Below are positions 21,501-30,530 of a stretch of DNA of 64,000 bases, piece by piece. The stretch comes from Marasmius tenuissimus (taxonomy: Eukaryota > Basidiomycota > Agaricomycetes > Agaricales > Marasmiaceae), in assembly GCA_029532415.1 (NCBI GenBank), contig JAQOTA010000025.1, positions 241,577 through 305,576 of the forward strand, given 5' to 3'. Each line of letters opens with the position of its first letter. The first letter of the stretch is position 1. Under the pieces are notes generated by a model. That model did no database searches and was not told where the DNA came from. It saw only the letters and a program-made list of their open reading frames with translations. The position numbers were made by a program, and so were the translations under genes.

Positions 21501-21786
21501 AAGATCGCTACTCTCTGAACTTGGAATCGACTTAGGTCCTATTCCAATCTGCGGAGATAATCAAGGCTCTATCTTCATTGCATCTAATCCGGTTCAAGAA
21601 CGCCAAACCAAGCACATCGATATTCGATATCATAACATTCGATCGTGTGTTGAAGATGGCAAAGTCGAGTTGTTCTTTATTGAAGGAGTCTATAATCCCG
21701 CAGACATGTTTACGAAGAATCTCGGACATGAGAAGTTCTTACGGTTCAGAGATCACCTTGGACTTGAATTCTATTTGTCCACTTGA
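18592..21786 (+). CDS. Copia A integrase, reverse transcriptase and RNase H
   Basis: In frame with gag-PR; the open part runs from 18568, first ATG 18592. Order: GAG-pre-integrase zinc motif (HRRFGHP ... CHGCAEGK), integrase core with D (IHSDLK), D (WMSDEGGEY) and E (GRAERFN), a Pro/Ser-rich linker, RT with KNAFLYGDL and the catalytic YVDDALFMG, then RNase H with FTDSDWA, STEAEYMAL and GDNQGSIF. The integrase-RT order and YVDD fix it as Ty1/Copia. It ends with TGA at 21784-21786, 42 nt before the 3' LTR. No frameshift seen over 1064 codons. Production of this part requires UGA read-through, or the TGA is a recent inactivating mutation. Confidence 0.93.
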   Translation: MPGQTIYWVHSRKASAEVLMAKSVVYNVDYKIEHRRFGHPSDKALNKARKHTQGFPLDLKTPTKKTPLCHGCAEGKMHEKSFPNSTTRASKPFERIHSDLKLYPAELYHRYKYYISFLDDCTSYVWTSKLKTKDEAVSTLRDFLTMVKMQFNAVVKTWMSDEGGEYKGDKFGAVLKEYGIQRDQTIPYTPQQNGRAERFNRTIHEKAEALRFEACMPQSWWEFCHVHAVHLYNRTPVQRLSWRTPFEMLYGEAPDVSHLRVMGCAAYVFIPEDRRKNKLAPRSELMTFIGYQDGMKGFLFMRSNNSVFKGSTALFDETLYNKCPDAKTRGFTPVGSEPFTLGENPNIPSEDEDSDDDWKDTPFPDLRRRSEPSKRSEPQVDEPVGGPVPGDVPLPQSGPPTPPGEPAVPLPAPAADGPRWSSRQRKGTMQPGNIFGEQRNPNRPSDIVRDLENKNTWRNVTGDKEPSHPVDRPSSSRSRKGKGSKKGIPGPLPPPPAPEPSGSTESHEEESIVERLTQEGGVGFVIYLLNNAVPVHDSLPTSDTPDFSNIREWTLRDILKLPVEQQKEWKTACHKELEALRKRKVFELCDLPKGRKAIRNRWVFDVKSNGRKKARLVAKGFSQVEGVDFDEIFSPVVRYETVCMMLALAALKNWYITSVDVKNAFLYGDLVEEIYMEQPEGFKVKGQERKVLRLRHALYGLKQAALEWWRTLSSSMEVLGFKRLTSDAGLFICKDPKSGEVVYAIIYVDDALFMGPNKAFVDKKKAEFMARWECRDMGDASEFLCMSIRREGNKIMIDQKDYLKKVLEHFRMQNAKGAPTPLPAGYVPTPNNGPVNPAIRSKFQSVIGSLLYIMLGTRPDIAYAVTKLSQFSSNPTKEHLDKALYICRYLAGTSDYSLVYDGDSDGGLLAFTDSDWAADFIKRRSITGYFFKLAGGIFSWQSHAQKTVALSSTEAEYMALSDCSRQASWIRSLLSELGIDLGPIPICGDNQGSIFIASNPVQERQTKHIDIRYHNIRSCVEDGKVELFFIEGVYNPADMFTKNLGHEKFLRFRDHLGLEFYLST

Positions 21787-21828
21787 TTCGCTCAGATGCG
21801 CTTTTCAGCTGCACTTAGCGAGGGGGTG

Positions 21829-22140
21829 TGTTGAATCCGTGGACTATTATTAGATCCCGGTATATCCGAAGTCCCGGTTCATACTTCCCACCATCATATT
21901 ATGCGGGACTATTGTTCCATTTATCATTTCTACTTATGATCATATGTACAATTTCTATTATCGTCCTTATATGGTATTTACTATTGACTCTACATGTATA
22001 TAAGCTCGTAGTTCTCTACTTGAATCTACAGTGTGCTTGAGCTTCTACGTCTCGCCTCTACCTCTCTAAACTCCTCTCTGGTAAGTAGTAGTGTAGTCCA
22101 TGTTGTAGTCCTCTGTGCTAGGCGTCATGCCGGCTCATCA
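21829..22140 (+). repeat. 3' LTR of Copia A
   Basis: 312 bp, preceded by the purine tract GCGAGGGGGTG and followed by the second CATGT at 22141-22145. Confidence 0.95.
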
Positions 22141-22145
22141 CATGT

Positions 22146-22932
22146 CGCATGAACGCATGTACATACTATCTTGGCTTCATCTTCTTCAGCATGAACCTAT
22201 CCGTTTTTACGGCTCTGTTCCTCTGCTGACAACCCAGATTAGGCTTTGGCCGTCTATTGCCACTGTCTGATACCGATGAAAGTCTAATGGTTGGCGGTGG
22301 TTCTCAGCAGAGGCACCGTTTAGGGGGTCTATGGGACTGTGCTTCTAAACCAGTTTGCCATGATTCCTGAAGGCTGAAACATGCCAGGGAAATTTGATTT
22401 CCCTTACAACTAGGACTTTGTATGATACTACTTTTACAGTATCACACGGCCATTTTTAGTATGTACAGGGACTCCCCTCACGTCTGCCTTTCTCATCCAC
22501 GCTATTGTTAGATCTCGTACCAGTCTTTAGTAGTTCACTCGTTCGTCATATGCTAAAGGCATCTTCGGACGTAGTAACCATACGGAGTAATGGGGGATCT
22601 AGTAATAACTTTCTCAAGGCACGACATTTATATTTGCTAGTCTGGGATTGAGACCAGATAGCACGATGGACACCAGACACACACACTGGAAGGTTACTGT
22701 AAGACCCTTCTCAAGTGGGCAGGGCTACGTAACCAGACTAACTACCTGCACTTACCTGCGCAGTGGATTACCCCATAGCTTGCTTGACGCATACAGCCTG
22801 TTAAAAGTCCTAGACATTTTGATGCATGTCTCGGTGTGCATCAAACCCTATTTCTTTTATGGGTTGTCTTCCAATGGAAGACTTTATCGATTGACACTAC
22901 TCTTAGCGTCACCCTTCTAATATTTGAAGAGT
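22146..22932 (+). other. Copia B leader, no gene
   Basis: Continuation of the Copia B untranslated leader after the nested Copia A. Only short ORFs. Confidence 0.6.
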
Positions 22933-24015
22933 ATGCTCACGGGACTTTTGGCAGACCTCAATATGTCTAACCAATCAGGCTCTTCTATACATTTATCACA
23001 ATCACCAGGGGTCTTTTCAGAACCCCCAGCAATGTCGGTCAAAAACGCATTGGGACACACCTTTGGTGTGGATGTGGGGAATGCAGTAGAAATATATACT
23101 ATGGATCCAATTCATTCACTTGTATCAGAGAGCAGTTTTCCGACTGGGTCAGGAGGCATTAATTTAATTCCAGTTTTGTTAGATGATGGTTCAAACTTTG
23201 AAGAGTGGTACCGATTAATCAAAGGCTTTTTATTCTCACATGGGATTCCAACCATGGTAGAAGAAACAGTGCCAGTTCAGTCAAATCCAGCTACGGATGC
23301 TGAAAATACTGCGCTGATAGAATGGACAGCCAAACGAGATAAGATAATTGGAATTATTATGATGCGAACAAAACATATTCATAAATCACACATTGATAGA
23401 ACTTCAGTTCCGAACACTCTGGCAAAATTTAGAGAAATCTTTGGGACTCAATCTTCTTCACAGTTGCTTAATTTATATACGCAACTCCACAACGTCCAAT
23501 TCTTTGACAACATAAACCCAGTTCCTGGGATAAACTTTATGTTGATGAATAAAGAAGAACTTGCTACACTGGGTGTAACAATTTCAGACAAGCTGTTTTG
23601 CCTTATGGTCACAGCTAAACTACCGGAGAAGCGTTGGCAACTCTTCAAGCAGCATGTTACTCGCATGAAGAAAGAAGAATTGAAACCAACAGATATTATC
23701 ACTGGAATCAGGAATGAATGAAATAGAAGAAGTGGAAACTCTGTACCTCCTGCTTATGCTGCGCATAATGCCAAAATATCTGGCATTAATAGATATCAAT
23801 CCGCTCCCAACTGGTCTGGTCAATCAAATCGTCCTGGTAACAAATCTGGTGGTTCTTCGAACCAAAAGAAAAATAATAATAGAAACCACAACCAGAACAA
23901 CCAGAATCAAAGTGGGAAATCGTCTTCTAAGAAGAAGAAAGGCGGAAAGAAGCAGAAAGGCAAAGGAAAACAGAAAGTACTCAAGAAGGGGGGCAAAAAT
24001 CGCATGCAGCAGTAA
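22933..24015 (+). pseudogene. Copia B gag
   Basis: ATG 22933 opens a frame with a Copia gag-like N-terminal part (LLDDGSNFEEWYRLIKGF; FREIFGTQSSSQLLNLYTQL). A single in-frame TGA at 23719-23721 interrupts it; the same frame then continues into an Asn/Gln/Lys-rich basic tail (NQKKNNNRNHNQNNQNQ, then a Lys-rich block to TAA at 24013-24015) that looks like a nucleic-acid-binding tail. No zinc knuckle seen. Confidence 0.75.
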
Positions 24016-24017
24016 TT

Positions 24018-26043
24018 GAACCTCTTGAGGAACTTTCATCTTCTGAGATTCGTACAAATGCAGTTAAAAAGTTGACAAGTTCAGCTTTTGAACGTAAAAT
24101 GGCTGGTCCTAAACACGTTCATATGTCCTATCATTATCCAACTGGTAGTACTACTGCACCGAATCCATTCCAAAACACGTATGATTTACAACTTGCATGC
24201 CTAGAAGAGAGAATTGCTGCCAATAGAGAAGCACGCCCAGAGTGTTTTATTTCTGTTGCTGAATGGAATGCACGTCGAACTGCTCAAATAGATGAACAAG
24301 TTCAATGAATTGATGAGGCAATTGCTTCATCAGCTTCCACAGCAGATACAGAACAACAATATGACAGCGATGGTGATCCCATGCCAACTCTGGTTGGGGT
24401 TTCTTCCTCAGAAAATGAATCTGAGAACTCTTATGGCGTTAGATCACATAGTGAAGAACATATTAATTTCACTATGCCTCATAGACAGGTGAGTCCTGAT
24501 ACAATTCCGTCTGTGGACAGAATTGAGGAAGGACAGAATGTCGAAGAGGAAACTATAAATGTAAACATACAGACTGAAGAATGGCCTCCCCATAATGCAT
24601 TTATAGAATATGATCCTTGGGCCACACGTCTTTTACCAAGAGATGATCCTAATCAAATATCCAAGTTTATGCCTGAGAATTATAACTCAGACAATAAACC
24701 TACTCTTAATCCCACTAATGGAAAAATACAATGGTGGTTACTAGAGAACTATCAATGGGATACTAAGGGTATTACGGATGAGATTAGGATTCCTCGACCT
24801 CACCCAGAAATATTTAATGGAGTGAGGCTTGCGCCACCTAAAGCTCCACGCTTCTATGATATAGAAGATACATGGAGAAATGATGATCGCAAGAGAGACG
24901 TGATGGCTAATACTCAAAAATACATGATTAAGAAACAATCAGATCATAAACTATGGATCTGGATTCTTATCAAAACTACAAATCGAATTGTAATGTACCC
25001 TATTCGAAGAGATGCAGTTCATAATCTCACTCCGAGACATGCACTCTTTGAATTAGACTTACATGAACCAATTCTACATGTAGAATCAGTAGAGGATCAA
25101 GGTTTCTTCAGTGACCACAATTATCAAAGCTGGAACGTTCAACATCTTTCTAGAGTCATCACTGATATCAATAATCAAAATTGGATCAGTACTGTCGATG
25201 ATTACATTGACATATATGGCGGTGTTAAAAACCAAAGAAAGACAATCTTTCAAGTATTTCGCAAGTCGAGGTACTTAAGGGAAGAAAATCTTCTGATAAA
25301 TGTTCTTAATCCAATTTTTTGGGACTCACTGGTTAAACTAGAATTGGAAGGAAAATGGTTGAATGGAACGATAAATACTCTTCCTTACTCTCATTTCAGA
25401 GCACAAGCATTTATCCGTAGACACCAAACATGGTGTCTTGTGCCGAGAATTTATTTGAGAGAAGCCATTAATGAAAATATGATCTTATATAAATGGATGA
25501 ACAACGAAAATATCAATGTTCCCATGTCTTGTGCTGATGTGCCACATAGAACGTCACAGGAAAATGAATCTCCGATTTATTATCCTGAAGACTTTATGGT
25601 ACTAGCTGAAGCTAATGCACTTGAAAGATCAATCCAGGACTATGAATTCTATAGTTGTTATCCTGGAAACTATATTCAAATGGCTGAGGAACAAAATCGT
25701 TCCTATTCACCACCCTTTCCTACATATGCATCGATCAATAGACCCGCGACTACTCCACCTGTACTTGAATGCACCCTGGAATGACCTTCACTTTCACCAC
25801 CGGATTCACCCGGATCTTTTTATGGAGTCCAATCCCTAGAGGAAGACTATATTGATGTACCCGATCGTCCTAGAACTACTATTCTGACTCCCCCTATTTC
25901 TGAACTGGGAGATAGCAGTATGCTAGATCTGGAAGAACAACCTGAGGTTGATCCTTGGGTAATGTCAGAGAATAGAGTGTATTTGCTGGGTGTTATACGG
26001 AATTTGGCCCATCTATTTAGTGCTCCAATGTGTCCATTTGCCT
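24018..26043 (+). pseudogene. Unrecognised large extra coding block of Copia B, part 1
   Basis: One frame is open from about 24018 to 26043 except for TGA codons at 24306-24308 and 25782-25784, giving about 670 codons. The longest uninterrupted piece (24381-25784, 467 aa) contains conserved-looking segments: DIEDTWRNDDRKRDVMANTQ, LWIWILIKTTNRIVMYP and RHQTWCLVPRIYLREAINEN. It is not gag, protease, integrase, RT or RNase H and I see no membrane segments or catalytic motif. It lies exactly between the gag tail and the protease, where ordinary Copia elements have no such block. Confidence 0.6.
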
Positions 26044-26409
26044 GATTTGCACAGGCACTTCACACTTTTTTTCTCTGATCATCTTGTTTGCCAGCTTCTG
26101 CAGGAACCCTCTCTAAGCTGCCAGACACCAAAAAATCAAAGACCAACTACTCAATCTGCAATATTCACCCCCCCATGCAGAATATGGGAGCATTTTGTTG
26201 CATCAATTGTGCTCTCTGCTTTTCTCAAGATATGAGGTACCCACACGGCCATTGATGCTTGTAAAGTTTTGACGACCTCGTCTGTCTATACATAGCTCTG
26301 ATCCGTCCGTACAGAATCCGTATAACCCCCGTATAACCCTCAGCAAATACACTCTAATGACCCCAGAAATCCGCAATTTGAAAATTACGGACCTGGAGTC
26401 AATAATAGT

Positions 26410-26883
26410 ATGGACATTGAAATCAATAGACTTTCTGAACATCAGCAACTAGATCCAGTTCAACAACAAATTGCAACTGGAACTAGCATTGGCAATATAT
26501 CTATGATTGTTAATGATAATAATCCGGAGCAAGCTAGACAATTTGTTGAATGGCAGCTTTATCATTCACAAATGTCAGCAGCAATGGATGCTGAACATAT
26601 ACAACTGGAAAGGGATCAACGTCAACGACAAGAAGGATATGATAGAAGAAGAGCTCGTACAATCACTCTTATCCAACAAGGATATCAACAGATCCAACTC
26701 CAATCAAACGAAAGATATTTTGATGATGGAGATTATGGTGATGGCCTTGAAGGAGTAGATGATGTTGATGGATGGGCAGAAAGTAACGATCGTGGAGACT
26801 GGCAAGTATTTCAATCTTCTGATAGTCAATCTTTCGCTAAACACTCAATGCAGAACTATCATTGTCATGAACGGCCTCTGTGA
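26410..26883 (+). pseudogene. Extra coding block of Copia B, part 2 (Gln/Asp-rich)
   Basis: A 157-codon ORF in another frame, rich in Gln, Asp and Arg (QLERDQRQRQEGYDRRRAR; DDGDYGDGLEGVDDVDG), with coiled-coil character. It probably is the continuation of the block above after a frameshift. The stretch 26884-27390 holds no supported ORF. Confidence 0.45.
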
Positions 26884-27397
26884 CTGGGAACCTCTCAGGC
26901 CATCCAATCTGGGACTAGGGATCAAGGGTGAAAGAGATAGTTATTGAGCAAGTACACCCTCAACATAGCACAAGCTAGGCAAGCGGTATGGACGAAATGG
27001 ACAAGCTGGGGAACTATCTAAAAGTGACCATGAGTATATATGACAGTCCTAAGCTGTATACTGATCATGGGAATGAACTGGAAAGGGATAAATGATGTAT
27101 CTATGGATCTGATCAAAGGGGACCATGTACACATCAGTGGAGAACACAGGTAGCAATGTATCAAGGAAAGAATGATATGGAACATCATAGAATGAAATGG
27201 GAATCATAAAGTGATGCTGGGACATGTATCTGTGTGAAAAGAAGTGGAAACAAAGGGATGTTGACCAAGGGACTGGAAAAGTGAAGAATAGTGGGTAGAT
27301 TCGTAACAATCATGTACTAAGCAATTCAGTACCTAGAAAAACTAGAATAACTTCTGTATTTGCTACGACGAAACTAGAGTCCTATTGTTCTGCATTA

Positions 27398-30278
27398 ATG
27401 AGTGATTGTGAAATTGGAAATACGCGAGAAGCCTGGCTACTAGATAGCGGTGCATCTGCGCATATGACTCCGTTTATGATGGATTTCTCAGACTATCAGA
27501 TTTTTGAAACGCCTTTAAGTCTTACAACTTCAGCTGGGGATAAAGCACAAGTGCAAATAACAGGACATGGTACTGTCAATATTCGACATACCAATAGTGC
27601 AGGAGTAACACATGTCACTAAGTTATTTCCAGTGATGTATAATCCAGACAGCCCACATCGTTTAATCTCTGCCGGAAAATTCAGAAGTATAGGATACTAT
27701 ACTGTTCTGGATTCTCCAGAGACTTCAATCCGGAGCAAGAAAGATAATTCTCTTCTCATGAGCTTTTATCCAAGCTATGAAGAAGATAATTTGCGATGGA
27801 TGAACGCAAAGATTCTTGTGGGAGAAGCTTCCTTTACATCAGTCGCATCTTTCTCAATCGATGATTCCAAACTTTGGCATAGGCAATTGGGACACATAAA
27901 TCCCACAGTCTTAGAGAAACTAGAAGATAATGTTAAAGGGTTTCCAAAGAGATTGGCCATCTCTAAGGAAGATAAACCTTGTTGTAGTTGCGCAAAAGGT
28001 AAAATGGTTGCAAAACCATACCCTTCTTCTTCAAAACGTGCAAAGGAGCCTCTAGAATTAGTTCATGGTGATTTGATTGAATTTCCTACCTGCTCTTATT
28101 ATCAAAACGAATATGCATTAACCTTATTTGATGATGCAACTTCATATGGATGGGTATATCCAATCCGTAAAAAGAGTGATACAGATCTAAAACTACGCAA
28201 TTGGCTTGCTCTTGTAGAGTGCCAGACTAATAAAAAGGTCAAACACGTACACTTTGATTGAGGAGGAGAATTCTTTTCAAATGAACAATGGGCCTGGTAT
28301 AACTCTCTTGGAATTTTTCCTAATAGAGGTTCGCCCAATGTGCATGAACAAAATGGACGAGCTGAAAGATTTAATCATACTCTGCGAGAAAAATCTGAAG
28401 TTATGCGATTTCAGGCATGTGCACCTGAAAATTGGTGGGAATTTGCAATTCTCACAGCAGTCCATATCTATAATGGAACTCCTATATGTTTGAGGAAGTA
28501 TAAAACACCTGTTGAATTGTTTGAAGGAAAGAAACCAGATGTCTCATATTTTAAGACATTTGGGTGTGGTGCCTATGCATACCTACCGAAAGGTAAAAAC
28601 AAGCTTTCCCCGCATTCAGAAGCAATGATATTCATTGGATATGAAAGCGGATCAAAAGCTTATCGGTTCTTTCATACAACAAACAATTCAGTGTACATTA
28701 CTCCACAAGCAGTTTTCAATGAAAACTGGTTTCCTAAATGTCAAAAGGAATTGCCTGGATCCATAGAGTTTGATAAAACCGACAAACCTGTCCGGTCTAT
28801 ACCCTTTCCACAGCATGCAGACTGGAATTACAATCACTCAAAGATCGAAATGTCTTTGATGTGGTTACACTACCTAAAGGCCGAAAAGCAGTTAAATCCC
28901 GTTGGGTATTTGATATCAAGTCTGATGGCCATAAAAAGGCAAGACTTGTTGCGAAAGGATTTTTGCAAAAACAAGGGATAGACTATAACGAGTTGTTCTC
29001 TCCTGTAGTACGATTTGAAACCGTACGACTTCTATTGGCACTAGCAGCGCTTGAAGATTGGGAGATCTCTGTGCTAGATGTTAAAACAGCATTTCTGTAT
29101 GGTGCCTTAGATGAGGAAATATACATGGAACAGCCTGAAGGCTTTGTTGAGGACTCCAGCAAGGTTTGGAGGTTACGCAAAGCATTATATAGATTAAAAC
29201 AGGCATCTCGAGCCTGGTGGCGTCAATGTACTGAATCCATGAAACATCTGGGATTCAAACAATGCTTATCCAATGCTGGCATATATGTCTTCAATAAAAA
29301 TGGCAATATGGTATTGCTGTAGTTTATGTTGATGATGCCTTGTTTATGGGTCCAGATTGCAACCTAGTCAATAGACTGAAAAGCGATTTCATGAAAATCT
29401 GGGAATGCCGAGATTTAGGCGAGCCTACAGAATTCCTACGAATGCGAATTACTTGTAATCAGAAGAACTGCACATTGATCCTAGATCAGCAGGACTATCT
29501 TGATAAGATAATCCATAAATTCGGAGTTCTGAATGCGAAAACGGCATATACGCCATTGCCTGATGGCTATAATCCTACCCAAAACCAAGGGAAGGTTAAT
29601 CCTGAGATTAGGCATAGATTCCAATCAGTGATAGGATCATTGCTTTATCTGGCACTCAGAACTCGTCCAGATATTTCTTTTGCTGTAATCAAAATGTCAC
29701 AATATGGTGCGAATCTTAGTGAGGAACACCTACAGAAGGCTTTATACATCGTGAAATATTTAGTTCACACTGCAAAGTATGAACTTATTTACGATGGAAA
29801 ATCAAATCATGGATTGATTGCCTTTGCTGACTCTGATTGGGCAACTGATAAAGATGATTGCAAATCACAGACTGGATATATCGTAAAGCTTGCCGATGCA
29901 CCAGTTTGTTGGGTTTCTCAGAAACAAAAGACTGTTGCATTATCATCCACAGAAGCAGAGTATATGGCTCTTTCTGACTGTACACGTCAGGCATGTTGGA
30001 TGAAGTCGTTGTTGAACGAATTAAACTTTCCCATTAAATCGATACCATGTGTCAGTAACAATCAAGGTGCTATCTTCCTCAGCAGCAATGAAGCTACTGA
30101 TAAAAGGACGAAACACATTGATAATTGGTATCATTTTATTAGGGGAGCAGTCGAAGAAAACAAAGTTAAAATATACTTTGTTGAGACTGCTAAACAACCT
30201 GCAGACCTTCTTACAAAGAATCTTGGCAGAATAAAGTTTGAATTGTTCAGGCAATCTTTAGAATTAACTTTTCACTAA
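27398..30278 (+). pseudogene. Copia B pol (protease, integrase, RT, RNase H), broken
   Basis: Protease WLLDSGASAHMTPF (about 27430), GAG-pre-integrase (LWHRQLGHI ... CCSCAKGKM) and integrase start run to a TGA at 28259-28261 placed inside the integrase motif FD(stop)GGEF. The same frame resumes with EQNGRAERFNHT. Near 28850 a deletion removes the usual integrase-RT linker and shifts the frame. RT continues at 28861 (LPKGRKAVKSRW) and another one-base shift occurs near 29310, just before VVYVDDALFMG. RNase H (FADSDWA, STEAEYMAL) runs to 30278, but the usual Asp of the DNQG motif is Asn (SNNQGAIF). Purine tract AGTGAGGAGGAG precedes the LTR. Confidence 0.9.
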
Positions 30279-30313
30279 GGACTATCCTGCATGATGAACT
30301 TAGTGAGGAGGAG

Positions 30314-30418
30314 TGTTGAACATGATGGATATCATGTGATACATATTGATGTGTTGTTTACGCGTCACACTATTTATAGAGCTACGCCTCTAGGAACACT
30401 TGCGCTTTCATGCAAGGG
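30314..30418 (+). repeat. Truncated 3' LTR of Copia B
   Basis: Matches 15091-15195 with about eight differences (mostly C/T and G/A), then identity stops after CATGCAAGG. The missing about 350 bp are replaced by unrelated sequence leading into the pogo element. Confidence 0.85.
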
Positions 30419-30530
30419 TTAATGAGCGATGTGTCATGAATCATGAGCTGGCCTTCAATTCTTTCAATGGTCCAGCACGAGTTGATCATGAGGAGAGGCC
30501 CAGGGTGGGTGAAGATACTAATAATTTTCG

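Larger units (their letters stand above)
15767..22140 (+). mobile_element. Ty1/Copia LTR retrotransposon A: young, nearly intact, nested in Copia B
   Basis: 6374 bp with 312-bp LTRs (15767-16078 and 21829-22140) that differ, by eye, at one position (C in the 5' LTR near 16053, T in the 3' LTR). A perfect 5-bp target duplication CATGT flanks it. The internal region has a primer site (16079), one long gag-pol frame interrupted by a single TGA (18565-18567), and a purine tract (GCGAGGGGGTG) before the 3' LTR. It lies in the leader of Copia B, 220 bp after that element's 5' LTR. Confidence 0.95.
15091..30418 (+). mobile_element. Ty1/Copia LTR retrotransposon B: old, decayed, interrupted by Copia A
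   Basis: 5' LTR 15091-15546 (TG...CA, 456 bp). The 3' LTR from 30314 keeps only about its first 105 bp. Excluding the nested element (15767-22145) the internal part is about 8.4 kb. It holds a gag, a large extra coding block and a full-order but broken pol (PR, IN, RT, RNase H). The LTR ends differ at about 8 of 105 positions, and the frame has several TGA stops, frameshifts and a deletion, so it is inactive. The 5' LTR is followed by a primer site GGTTATGGGCCC at 15547. Confidence 0.9.
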
